Position numbers and translations under genes: made by a program | The notes under the pieces: model-generated | The model's database searches: none | What the model was told of the DNA's origin: nothing | Seen by the model: only the letters and a program-made list of their open reading frames with translations | In this document: one piece after another, positions 52,458 to 63,197 of the stretch | How the letters are laid out: every line of letters starts with the position of its first letter | Numbering within the stretch: position 1 is the first letter of the stretch | NCBI GenBank assembly: GCA_016716265.1 | Contig: JADJWQ010000006.1 | Span: 558,001-622,000 of the forward strand | Length of the DNA stretch: 64,000 nt | Origin: Planctomycetota bacterium | GTDB taxonomy: Bacteria > Planctomycetota > UBA1135 > UBA2386 | Direction of reading: 5' to 3'

Positions 52458-53039
52458 ATGGTTGCAGCGCGGCGACCTCTCGCCGGACGGCGCGGCCGAA
52501 CCTGGGCGATCGCCGGCAGGGGCGACGCGGCACTGCAGGCCGCGCAGGTGGGACGCAACGTCGAGGCCGTGCTCGACGCCGCCGGCCCGACGGGCACCGA
52601 CGTCGTGCGCTTCGACGTGGACGCGGTCGCGGGTCACGATCTGCGAGCGGCGATGGGCGCGCTCCGAGCCGCTCGCGGGCGCTCCGCCACGCCCCCGACC
52701 GTGTCCGTGCTGTCGGTCGCCCGCCTCGCGCACCCCGAGGTCCTGCTCGCGGTCGACGCCGTCCCCGTGCTGCCCGCGTCGCGCAGATCGCCAGCCACGC
52801 TCGCGAGCAGCGGTCCCGCCGGATCGGGACGCATCGTCGACCCGGGGACCGCCGATCAGCCACGCGGGTCGGTGAGGAAGCGCGCGGGGTCGACCCCGAT
52901 CCGCGCGCACAGGTCCCGGAACAGGCGCTCGCGCTCCTGCCGATCCTCCGTGTGGAACTCGAGGAAGTACGGCCGCTCCGTCCAGTCGAAGGGCTCGCGC
53001 GTCCTGCCGTGGAGGAACATCAGCATCGCAACGAAATGA
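52458..53039 (+). CDS. RidA/YjgF-like gene, possibly damaged
   Basis: In the plus-strand frame about 52500-52790 reads RTWAIAGRGDAALQAAQVGRNVEAVLDAAG and VSVLSVARLAHPEVLLAVDAVPVLP. That matches the core and final strand of RidA-family enamine deaminases. The usual middle loop and the catalytic Arg region are altered, and after VPVLP the frame continues for about 80 codons overlapping the opposite gene instead of ending. Either the gene has a frameshift at its end or it is a decaying copy. The ATG at 52458 is one possible start; the true one may lie upstream. Confidence 0.4.
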   Translation: MVAARRPLAGRRGRTWAIAGRGDAALQAAQVGRNVEAVLDAAGPTGTDVVRFDVDAVAGHDLRAAMGALRAARGRSATPPTVSVLSVARLAHPEVLLAVDAVPVLPASRRSPATLASSGPAGSGRIVDPGTADQPRGSVRKRAGSTPIRAHRSRNRRSRSCRSSVWNSRKYGRSVQSKGSRVLPWRNISIATK

Positions 53040-53941
53040 ATCGCCTCTCCGCACGTGCGATGCAGGACGCCGCGCAACAATGCGTCGATCACTGCCGGCG
53101 GGTGATACTCCTCGACCTCCAGCAGGGTCTGCGTGAGTCCGTGATAGAACGTGGTCGACCCGAGCGCCGCGACCAGCACGGCAGTGCGCTGCTCGTCCGT
53201 GGCGAGCTGCCCGGCGTGACGGAGCACGGCGACCGCGAGCTCCGCGGAGCCGTGCGCGAGCGTCTCGCGCAGCACCGACCGTGCACGCGGTGTATCGAGC
53301 GCCGCGAGCGCCTCGACGTCGCGCCAATCGCGCACGCCGTGCCCGACGAGCAGGGCCTCGATGGCCTCGCGCTCGGTCGGCGTCGCTGCTGCGAGCGACG
53401 AGAGATCGTAGCCGGTGCCCTCCCGCCAACGTTCGTAGTCGATCACCATGCTGGCGAGGAACCGCGCGACCGGGTCGGGCTGGTCCGGAGCGCTTCGCAC
53501 CTCGCCGGACGCGCGGTCCTCGCGCGCCGAGGTGCGCTCGCGGGCGGCGGCGATCTCCCGCTCCACCTCGGCCTGCCGCTCGGCGTCCGCCGCGAGCTGC
53601 CGGGCTTCGAGCGCCGCGCGGATCGCGTCCATGTCGGGCTCGGGCGGTGACGGTCGCGGCGGCTCGAGAACGAAGAAGTGCCGCTGCGCGTCGGCGAACT
53701 CACCCGCGTGCGACGAGCCGGTGCGCTCGCAGAACACGATGCCGTCGCCGGACGCGCGCGGGCGGGTGGTCACGGGCCGCGCGAGGCGGACGTAGCAGCC
53801 GACCGGCGGCGCCGGGTAACCGTGCCCCACCTCCGCGACCGCGTTGCCCGCCGCCAGCTCCGCCTCGAGGAGATCGCGCAGCGGGCGCGGCAGCGCGTCG
53901 ATCTCCTCATCGGGACGGGGGCCGAGGTCCATGCGTGGCAT
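52856..53941 (-). CDS. Hypothetical helical protein
   Basis: A 361-residue cytoplasmic protein. The first 100 residues include GYPAPPVGCYVRLARPVTTRP and IVFCERTGSSHAGEFADAQ, with a beta character. Residues 110-165 are an acidic, Glu/Arg-rich helix likely to coil. The rest is HEAT-like helical pairs (TPTEREAIEALLVGHGVRDWRDVEALAALDTPRARSVLRETLAHG, SAELAVAVLRHAGQLATDEQ). I do not recognise the protein. Its 3' end overlaps the doubtful RidA-like frame on the other strand. ATG 53941 was chosen over 53932. Confidence 0.65.
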   Translation of the reverse strand: MPRMDLGPRPDEEIDALPRPLRDLLEAELAAGNAVAEVGHGYPAPPVGCYVRLARPVTTRPRASGDGIVFCERTGSSHAGEFADAQRHFFVLEPPRPSPPEPDMDAIRAALEARQLAADAERQAEVEREIAAARERTSAREDRASGEVRSAPDQPDPVARFLASMVIDYERWREGTGYDLSSLAAATPTEREAIEALLVGHGVRDWRDVEALAALDTPRARSVLRETLAHGSAELAVAVLRHAGQLATDEQRTAVLVAALGSTTFYHGLTQTLLEVEEYHPPAVIDALLRGVLHRTCGEAIHFVAMLMFLHGRTREPFDWTERPYFLEFHTEDRQERERLFRDLCARIGVDPARFLTDPRG

Positions 53942-54145
53942 GATCCTACGCGGACCGCGCGGCCCGGTCGCTCGGTGGCGCGCCGGTCGCCGGGTCGGGA
54001 TCATCGAGTTCGACATGGCGCCGCTCGCCCGGGACTCGGGCCTCGCGTCCGACGGCCACCGCTGCTCGATCGCCGGATCGACAGCGGCTCGCGGCACCCG
54101 ACACGCCTCACGGCTGCCGCGCCTCGACCACGGAACGCACACCCG

Positions 54146-54850
54146 ATGGAGCCTCTCACCCCGCTGCTGCTGGTTCCGGGCCTCGGCTGCGACCAGCGCC
54201 TGTGGCGACACGCGCTGACCCACCTCCGCGACGTGGCCGCCCCGCGCTTCGTCGAGCTGCCCGACACCGACCGCGTGGACGCGATGGCCCGCGAGATCCT
54301 CGCCGAGGCGCCACCGACGTTCGCCCTCGCCGGGCTGTCGATGGGTGGCTACGTCGCGTTCGAGATGCTACGGCAGGCGCCGGCCCGGGTCGTCCGGCTC
54401 GCGCTGCTCGACACCACGGCGGACCTCGATGCGCCCGGCGTGTCGGCAGCCCGGCAGCAGGCGCTCCTCGACATCGCCGCGGGTCGGTTCGACGCGCACG
54501 TCGAGAGTCGCCTGCCGGTGCTGCTCGGACCGGCCGCGTACGCGGACCCGTCGATCGTCGCGACGACGCGCGCGATGGCGCTCGCCGTCGGCGCGGCGCG
54601 CTACGCCCGGCAGATGCGCGCGATCATGAGCCGGCCGGACAGCGCGGCCACGCTCCGGGCGGTCGCCTGCCCGACGCTCGTCGCGTGCGGCCAGGACGAC
54701 GCCTTGACGCCGCCGTCGACACATCGGGCGATGGCCGGCGCCATCCCGCATTCGCGCCTCGCCGTGCTGGAGCGATGTGGCCACCTCGCACCGCTCGAGC
54801 AGCCGCTGGCCACCACCGCAGCACTCCGCGGCTGGCTCACGGATCAGTAG
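54146..54850 (+). CDS. Alpha/beta hydrolase
   Basis: A 234-residue alpha/beta-fold hydrolase. LLLVPGLGCDQRLW is the oxyanion region, GLSMGGYVAFEML carries the nucleophile elbow GxSxG, and the C-terminal catalytic His is in VLERCGHLAPLEQP, with the acid likely in GQDDALTPP. There is no signal peptide, so it is cytoplasmic. The substrate is an ester, lactone or similar and cannot be fixed. Its end overlaps the convergent two-repeat secreted protein by seven bases. Confidence 0.85.
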   Translation: MEPLTPLLLVPGLGCDQRLWRHALTHLRDVAAPRFVELPDTDRVDAMAREILAEAPPTFALAGLSMGGYVAFEMLRQAPARVVRLALLDTTADLDAPGVSAARQQALLDIAAGRFDAHVESRLPVLLGPAAYADPSIVATTRAMALAVGAARYARQMRAIMSRPDSAATLRAVACPTLVACGQDDALTPPSTHRAMAGAIPHSRLAVLERCGHLAPLEQPLATTAALRGWLTDQ

Positions 54851-56613
54851 CCCAGCACCATCTCGATCGCATTGGTCAGCGCGATCGGGCAGGGCGCGCC
54901 GACCGCGAGCGACGCGTGCTGGAAGTCGACCCGACCACCGCAGTAGACGGGATCGAACACACCCGGCGTCATCAGGCGGTAGCCGCCACTCGGATTGGTC
55001 GCGCCGGGAACGTCGATGTTGGAGGGCACCGCGATCAGCGTTCCCCCGCAGCTCGGGAACACCGCGGAGAGCGGCGTGGAGCCACGCTGGAAGGCGAGCA
55101 GCAGCACGCCGGGCGCCGACGCCGGAGCGCCCGTCACCGTGAAGTCGAGTGGCGTACCGATCTGGCCGGTGCTCGCGGTCGTCAACGTCGGACCGTTGCC
55201 GCCACCGAGGTTCGCGATGCTCGCGGGCGTGCCGCAACCGGTCACGTTCGCAGCTACGATCGCGTAGCCGGCGTTGGGGTTGCCGGGGTTCTGGAACGTG
55301 ATCGCCGTCAGCAGCTTGCCCACGAAGGCGCCGAGCTGGACCGTTCGCTCCGAGATCGACAGGTTCGCACCCGGCGAACCGCGATCGACGTTCGCCGTCC
55401 CAGCGAACGCACCGCCGAACCAGTCGGGGCCGGACAGCGTCGCGACCGTGTTGGTCCCGTCCTGGAAGTCGAAGCGCACGTCGAAGGTGCCACCGCCATT
55501 GCTGATCTGGAACAGGAACGACGCCTCCGAGGTGCCCTCCAACCGGATCGGGACGGCCAGCGTCGTCGTTTGCGGCGTCGCCTGGTTGACGTTCGCCAGC
55601 CACGTCGGCTGGATGCCGATGTCGTCGCCGTCCGGCGTGAGATCGAAGGCCTTCGTGCCACCGTCGACGAGGTTGCGGTTGCCGAGGTGCACGATGTCGA
55701 GAGCGCCCGCGGAGCCGACGATGGCGTACGGCACGAGCAGCGCGTTCGCCGGGACGCCGGCAGTGAAATCGAGCGCGCGATCGGAGATCGACCGGAAGCC
55801 CGCCGGATCGTCGGGGTTGCCCGACTCGCCCGCGTGCACGATGCCGTTGAAGTTGTAGTTCAGCGGAATCCGCACGACCGGGAGCGGTGGCACGAGATCG
55901 ATCCGCGCGGCGAGGATCGCGTAACCTGCATTCGGGTTGCTCGCATTGAGGAACGTCACCGACGACACGACCTTGCCGACCTGTGACGTGAGGTCGACCG
56001 ACCGCTCCTCGATCGACAGGTTCGCACCGGGCAGGCCGCTGTCGACGTTCGCAGTGCCCGCGTAGGCACCGCCGAACCAGTCGGGACCGCTCACGGTCTG
56101 CGTGATGCTGGTGCCGTCGAGGAAGCCCACCCGCACGTCGAAGGAGCCACCGCCATTGCTGATCTGGAAGATCACGCGGAGGTACGCGCGCACCGGCAGC
56201 ACGATCGGACTCGCCGAGAGGTCGGTGGTCTGCGGCCCGGTCTGGTCCGGGTTGGGCAGCCAGGTCGGCTGGATGCCGATGTCGTCGCCATCCGGCGTGG
56301 CGTCGAACGCCTTGGTGCCGCCGTCGACCGTGTTGCGGTTGCCCAGGTGCACGACGTCGAGCTGGCCAGCGGCCGCGACGAGCCGGTACCCGTTCAGCAG
56401 CGCGTCGCTCGGGACACCGCCCGTGAAGTCGAGCCCGCGGTCCGAGATCGACCGGTAGCCTGCGGGGCTGTCCGGGTTGTTGTCCTCACCGGCATGGACG
56501 ATGCCATTGAAGTTGTAGCTGAGCGGAATCGGCGTCGACAGCTGCGCCCGGAGCTGGGGCGCCGTGAACGCCGCCGCGAGCGAGAGACACAGAGCGGTGC
56601 AGAGCTGGTTCAT
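54844..56613 (-). CDS. Secreted protein with two tandem beta-rich repeats
   Basis: A 589-residue exported protein; the signal peptide ends LRAQ. Residues about 25-240 and 245-455 are two copies of the same 210-residue module. Both start IPLxYNFNGIVHAGE and share DPAGFRSISDRALDF-type, HLGNRN-type, DGDDIGIQPTWL and FQISNGGGxFDVR segments, so roughly two thirds of positions are identical. The third part is different and has scattered Cys (GCGTPA, SCGG, YCGG, APCP). The module looks like a beta sandwich, perhaps carbohydrate-binding. Function is unknown. Confidence 0.75.
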   Translation of the reverse strand: MNQLCTALCLSLAAAFTAPQLRAQLSTPIPLSYNFNGIVHAGEDNNPDSPAGYRSISDRGLDFTGGVPSDALLNGYRLVAAAGQLDVVHLGNRNTVDGGTKAFDATPDGDDIGIQPTWLPNPDQTGPQTTDLSASPIVLPVRAYLRVIFQISNGGGSFDVRVGFLDGTSITQTVSGPDWFGGAYAGTANVDSGLPGANLSIEERSVDLTSQVGKVVSSVTFLNASNPNAGYAILAARIDLVPPLPVVRIPLNYNFNGIVHAGESGNPDDPAGFRSISDRALDFTAGVPANALLVPYAIVGSAGALDIVHLGNRNLVDGGTKAFDLTPDGDDIGIQPTWLANVNQATPQTTTLAVPIRLEGTSEASFLFQISNGGGTFDVRFDFQDGTNTVATLSGPDWFGGAFAGTANVDRGSPGANLSISERTVQLGAFVGKLLTAITFQNPGNPNAGYAIVAANVTGCGTPASIANLGGGNGPTLTTASTGQIGTPLDFTVTGAPASAPGVLLLAFQRGSTPLSAVFPSCGGTLIAVPSNIDVPGATNPSGGYRLMTPGVFDPVYCGGRVDFQHASLAVGAPCPIALTNAIEMVLGY

Positions 56614-56768
56614 GGGGAGGCGGAGGATGAGCACCCTGGTTGCAGAAGGGACCGGGCCGCATTCTCGGCGGATTGCGACGCCGGATCCAGGCGACCGGCG
56701 CGACGCCCGCGCCCTTTCGATACGCCGCATACGCTTCTGCGGAGGTGGAACGTCAGGCCGCTGGCCGG

Positions 56769-58235
56769 TCAGGTCGCGGCGGTCTCCTCGTCCCGCACGA
56801 GCCCCTCGCTCGCCGCGACGACGGTGCACACGGTCGCGTCGCCGGTCACGTTCACGACGGTCCGGCACATGTCGAGCGGGCGGTCGACCCCCAGGATCAG
56901 GGCGATACCCTCCTCGGGAATGCCCGCCTGACGCAACACGATGATCAGCATCACGATGCCGACGCCCGGCACCGCAGCGGTGCCGATCGATGCCAGCGTC
57001 GCGGTCAGCACGATCTCGAGCTGCTGGACGAGCGTCAGGTCCACCTGGAGCACGGTCGCGATGAAGATCGCCGCGACGCCCTGATAGAGCCCGGTCCCGT
57101 CCATGTTGATCGTCGCGCCGAGCGGCAGCACGAAGCTCGACGCCTCGTCATCGACACCGACGCCCTTCTCGACACAGTCGATCGTGACCGGCAGCGTCGC
57201 CGCCGAGGAGCTGGAGCTGAACGCGAGGAGCTGGGCCGGAGTGATCGCGCGAAGGAACCGGCGCACCGGCACCTTCGTGAGCGTCCGGATCAGCAGCGGG
57301 TAGACGATTGCGCCGTGGATCAGCAGCGCGATCACGACCGTCGCCATGTAGCCGAGCAGCGCCGTCAGCACGTCGCCGAGCCGTGCGGCGTCCTCGCCGA
57401 ATTGCGCGACGACACCGGCGAGCAATGCGAACACGCCGATCGGTGCGATTCGCATGATCAGGTGCACCATCTCGATGACGGCGTCGCTGAGCCGCTGGAA
57501 CAGGTCGACGACCGGCTTCGCCGCACCTCCGGGCAGGCGCGTCAGGGCCACGCCGAGCAGCAGCGCGAAGAACACGATCTGCAGCATCTCGCCGGTGGCG
57601 AGCGCGCGGAACGGATTGCTCGGCACGATGCCGAGCAGGAAGCCGAGCAGACCGACGCCCTCCGACGACTGCCTGGCTGCGGCGATCTTGGTACCCGCCT
57701 CCGCCTGGCCCGAGGCCATCAACGCGTCCCGCGTCGTGCTGTCGATGCCGCTGCCCGGCTGCAGCAGATTGGCGACGAGCAGCCCGATCGTGATCGCGAC
57801 CGCGGTCGTGCCCAGGTAGAGCGCGACCGTCTTGCCGCCGATGCGCCCGACCTTCGCGCTGTCCTCGAGGCTGGCGACGCCCGCGACCAACGAGAACAGG
57901 ACGAGCGGCACCGCGATCATCTTCAGCAGGTTGAGGAACAGCGCGCCGAGCGGCGCGATGCCCTGCCGCACGAGCTCCGGCGCACCGACCTGCGCGAGCG
58001 TCACTCCGCAGGCGACGCCGAGCAGCATCGCCGCGAGGATCCGCCAATGCAGCGCGATCCGACCCAGCAGACTCAGCCAGACGGACGCCAGACCGAAGCC
58101 GATCGCCAGCGCGAGGTGGATCGCCCGGTCGGTCCCCACCAGGCCGGCCAGCCGCGCGGCGAGCAGGGCGACGACGACCAGCGCGAACGCCGCGACGGAC
58201 AGCCGCGTCATCTTCGGCGTGTTCATCGCCCGCAA
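56769..58235 (-). CDS. Sodium:dicarboxylate symporter (DAACS family)
   Basis: A 488-residue symporter of the GltP/DctA type with about eight membrane helices and two re-entrant loops. The signature FSSSSSAATLPVT is the first re-entrant tip that binds substrate, and INMDGTGLYQG is the NMDGT motif for cation binding in helix 7. It imports glutamate, aspartate or C4-dicarboxylates together with sodium or protons. An N-terminal stretch of about 60 residues with two extra hydrophobic segments precedes the core, longer than in usual members. It stands 155 bases from the secreted two-repeat gene on the same strand. Confidence 0.9.
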   Translation of the reverse strand: MRAMNTPKMTRLSVAAFALVVVALLAARLAGLVGTDRAIHLALAIGFGLASVWLSLLGRIALHWRILAAMLLGVACGVTLAQVGAPELVRQGIAPLGALFLNLLKMIAVPLVLFSLVAGVASLEDSAKVGRIGGKTVALYLGTTAVAITIGLLVANLLQPGSGIDSTTRDALMASGQAEAGTKIAAARQSSEGVGLLGFLLGIVPSNPFRALATGEMLQIVFFALLLGVALTRLPGGAAKPVVDLFQRLSDAVIEMVHLIMRIAPIGVFALLAGVVAQFGEDAARLGDVLTALLGYMATVVIALLIHGAIVYPLLIRTLTKVPVRRFLRAITPAQLLAFSSSSSAATLPVTIDCVEKGVGVDDEASSFVLPLGATINMDGTGLYQGVAAIFIATVLQVDLTLVQQLEIVLTATLASIGTAAVPGVGIVMLIIVLRQAGIPEEGIALILGVDRPLDMCRTVVNVTGDATVCTVVAASEGLVRDEETAAT

Positions 58236-58318
58236 CGCTAGCCCGAACGACTCGCGAGATCCCTGCCGCGCTCACACAACTCGCCAGCTCGCGGAGCCTC
58301 GCGACGCGAGCTTCCGGA

Positions 58319-60255
<1,937 letters not shown>

Positions 60256-60259
<4 letters not shown>

Positions 60260-61164
60260 GACGCCTCCCGGTCAGGGACGGTGTGTGCGACGATCGCGTC
60301 GACGATCCGCGGCACCCAGACGCTGGCCGGACCGCGCGCGAAGGCGCCGTTCGACATCGCCTCGGCGATCGCGGAGAACGGCGAGTCGTCGAGGCCGACG
60401 ACGATCGTCGGCACGCCGCGGTAGCGCGCGAACTGCACCACCTGGTTCGGCAGGTTCGTGGCGCCCGAGGTCCCGACCACGACCAGCAGCCGCGCTCGGT
60501 CGGCGGCATCGAGCGTCGAGTCCCAGCGGAAGTTCTCCTCGTCGTAGCACTCGTCGAACCACAGCACGTGCGGACGCAGCCAGCCGCGGCACGTGCGACA
60601 GCGCAGCAGGGCGGCGATCTCCGCGTCGAACGCCGGCTCGCCGACCGCGACGCGCGCCGCCGCACGTTCGATCGCCGGGGCAGGCAGCGCACCGCTCGGC
60701 TCGCCGCAGTCGTTCGCACAGCGCACGAAACCGAGGTCACCGTGGATCCGGAAGGTCCGCTGCGGGCTCTGGCCAGCGAGCAGGTGCAGGCCGTCGACGT
60801 TCTGCGTGACGAGCAGGAAGTCGTCGCCGAGGTGCCGCTCGAGCCGCACCAGCGCGCGATGGCCGTCGTTCGGCTCGGCCGCCAGGTGGCGCACGACCCG
60901 CGCGAGGTAGAACTCCCAGACGGTCTCCGGCATCCGGCGGAACGCCGCCGCGGTCGCCAGCTCCATCGGTGTGTAGTTGACCGACCCGATCGTCCAGTAG
61001 CCGTCGCCGCCGCGGAACGTCGGGATGCCACTCTCGGCGGAGATGCCCGCGCCGGTCAGCGCGAGCACCAGCCCGCCACCGCCGGCGGCCCAGCTCGCCA
61101 CCGCGATCTCGATCCGCTCGGCGCCCGCACGCCCGCTGTCGTCCTGCATGGTCGGCGCCATCAT
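60256..61164 (-). CDS. Sir2-family NAD-dependent protein deacylase
   Basis: A 302-residue sirtuin. ALTGAGISAESGIPTFRGGDGYW is the NAD-binding start, LLVTQNVDGLHLLAG the second NAD block, and FRIHGDLGFVRC contains the catalytic His. Two Cys pairs (RCANDC and LRCRTC) form the zinc site, and LVVVGTSGATNLPNQVV closes the Rossmann fold. It removes acyl groups from Lys, or ADP-ribosylates, using NAD+. Three nearby starts (61164, 61161, 61149) are possible. The stop overlaps the GTG of ABC-F. Confidence 0.9.
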
Positions 61165-61255
61165 CCGCCACGGAGCGCCGCGTCGCCATCGCACGGTCGA
61201 AGCCGCCCGAAACCGAGGCTTGATCGCCGCGCCGACGGGCGCAACCTGGGCCGAC

Positions 61256-62810
61256 ATGCCCGAGATCGATGTCGAGCCGTTCGAGACCCGCGTCCACCTG
61301 CGCAACCTGCGCGAGGACGACTTCGCCGCCGTCGTCGCTCTGCAGACGCTGTGCTTCCCGACGATGCCGACCTGGACCGAGGAGCAGTTCCGGAGCCAGC
61401 TCGAGCGGTTCCCCGAGGGGCAGATCTGCGTCGAGGTCGACGGCGAGCTCGTCGCGTCATCGGGCAGCCTGATCGTCGACTTCGACCTGTACTCCGACTG
61501 GCACGACTGGAAGGTGGTCGCCGACCACGGCTTCATCCGCAATCACGATCCCGACGGCAACACGCTGTACGGGATCGAGATCATGGTGCACCCCGACTAC
61601 CGGGGGATGAAGCTCGCGCGTCGGCTCTACTCCGCACGCAAACAGCTCTGCCGCGACCGCAACCTCAAGGGCATCGTCATCGGCGGACGCATTCCCGGCT
61701 ATCTGGCGCACCGCGACGAGATGACCGCACACGAGTACGTCGCGGCGGTCGAGGAGAAGCGTCTCTACGATCCGGTGCTCACGACGCAGCTCGCCAACGA
61801 CTTCGAGGTACGGCAGGTCATCCCCGATTACCTGCCGTCGGACGAGGACAGCTCGGGCTGGGCGACTCACATGGAGTGGGTCAACCGCGAGTACCGCCCG
61901 TTCAAGAAGCGGACGGTGCGCCCCGTGCAGATGGTGCGGCTCGGAGTCGTGCAGTACCAGATGCGCGCGATCGACTCGTTCGAGGCCTTCGAACGCCAAT
62001 GCCAATACTTCGTCGACACCGCGTCGGACTACAAGAGCGACTTCCTGGTGTTCCCGGAGCTCCTGACCACGCAGCTGCTGTCCCTGATCCAGGCGCGGCG
62101 ACCCGCGGAGGCGGCGCGGCGGCTCGCCGAATACACGCCGCGCTACCTCGAGCTGTTCACGGACCTCGCGGTGCGCTACCACATCAACATCATCGGCGGC
62201 TCGAACTTCGTCATCGAAGACGACGCTGTACAACGTGTCGTTCCTGTTCCGCCGCGACGGCACGATCGGCAAGCAGTACAAGATCCACATCACCCCGGCT
62301 GAATGGAAGTGGTGGGGCGTGACCGGCGGCGACCGTGTCGACGTGTTCGACACCGACTGCGGGCGCGTCGCGATCCTGATCTGCTACGACATCGAGTTCC
62401 CCGAGCTCGCCCGCATCGCCGCGCGGAAGGGCGCGCAGATCCTGTTCGTGCCGTTCAACACCGACGAGCGTTTCGGCTATCTGCGCGTGCGCAACTGCGC
62501 GATGGCGCGCTGCATCGAGAACCACGTCTACTGCGCGCTGTCTGGCTGCGTGGGCAACCTCCCGTTCACCGACAACGCCGACATCCACTACGCGCAGTCC
62601 GGCATCTTCACGCCGGCCGACATCCCCTTCAGCCGCGACGCGATCGCCGCGGAGTGCACGCCGAACATCGAGACGATCGTGATGCAGGACCTCGACATCG
62701 AGCTGCTACGCCGGCACCGCTACCGCGGCTCGACCCAGAACTGGCGCGACCGCCGCACCGACCTCTACCGCGTGCGCTACCTCGAGGACGACCAGGAGCG
62801 CTGGGTGTGA
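61256..62810 (+). pseudogene. GNAT acetyltransferase-nitrilase fusion with a frameshift
   Basis: The first 225 codons (ATG 61256) are a GNAT domain with IMVHPDYRGMKLARRLY as the acetyl-CoA loop. A carbon-nitrogen hydrolase domain begins with VRLGVVQYQMRAI and has the catalytic Glu in FLVFPELLT. At about 62220 the frame breaks: the reading HINIIGGSNFVIEDD stays in one frame, while TLYNVSFLFRRDGTIGKQYKIH continues in the next and supplies the catalytic Lys (K in KIHIT) and Cys (ILICYDIEFPE). Such GNAT-nitrilase fusions are normally one polypeptide of about 520 residues. Either the gene is split by an indel or the sequence has an error; both halves look well preserved. Confidence 0.85.
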
Positions 62811-63187
62811 GCCCCCTGCTGCTGCTGGCGATCGCCGGCGCCTGCGGAGCGCTGTGCCGCTACGGGGTCTATCGCTGGATCGCCGTGGAGGCGCACGGCT
62901 CGTTCCCGTGGGCGACGGTCGCGGTCAATACGCTGGGCAGCCTGCTGTTCGGTGCGATCACGGTGCTCGCTGACGAGGCCGAGCTCCTGACGCGCGAGCA
63001 GCGGGTCGTGCTGCTCAGCGGCTTCCTCGGCGCGTTCACGACGTTCTCGAGCTTCGCGTTCGAGACCGCGACGCTGATGCGCACGGGTCACGCGATGCTC
63101 GCCGTCGCGAACGCCCTCACGCAGAACGTGGTGTCGGTGCTCGCGGTGTTCGCGGGCATGGCGATCGCGCGCGCAATCGCCGATTGA
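62807..63187 (+). CDS. crcB: CrcB/Fluc-type fluoride channel
   Basis: A 126-residue membrane protein with four hydrophobic helices. AGACGALCRYGVYRW, TVAVNTLGSLLFGA and GFLGAFTTFSSFAFET are the three conserved blocks of CrcB/Fluc, with the Phe residues and Asn that line the fluoride pore. The dual-topology monomer pairs to form the channel that expels fluoride. It starts at GTG overlapping the stop of the fusion gene upstream (GTGA). No fluoride-riboswitch motif is recognisable near it. Confidence 0.9.
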   Translation: MSPLLLLAIAGACGALCRYGVYRWIAVEAHGSFPWATVAVNTLGSLLFGAITVLADEAELLTREQRVVLLSGFLGAFTTFSSFAFETATLMRTGHAMLAVANALTQNVVSVLAVFAGMAIARAIAD

Positions 63188-63197
63188 CTCCGCCGCC

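Noticed and set aside
56640..58241. A plus-strand frame of about 530 codons opposite the dicarboxylate symporter
   Set aside because: Hydrophilic, Arg/His/Asp/Gln-rich shadow; the symporter motifs on the other strand are unmistakable.
62700..62810. Fluoride riboswitch in front of crcB
   Set aside because: The region is coding for the end of the fusion gene and shows no recognisable riboswitch core.
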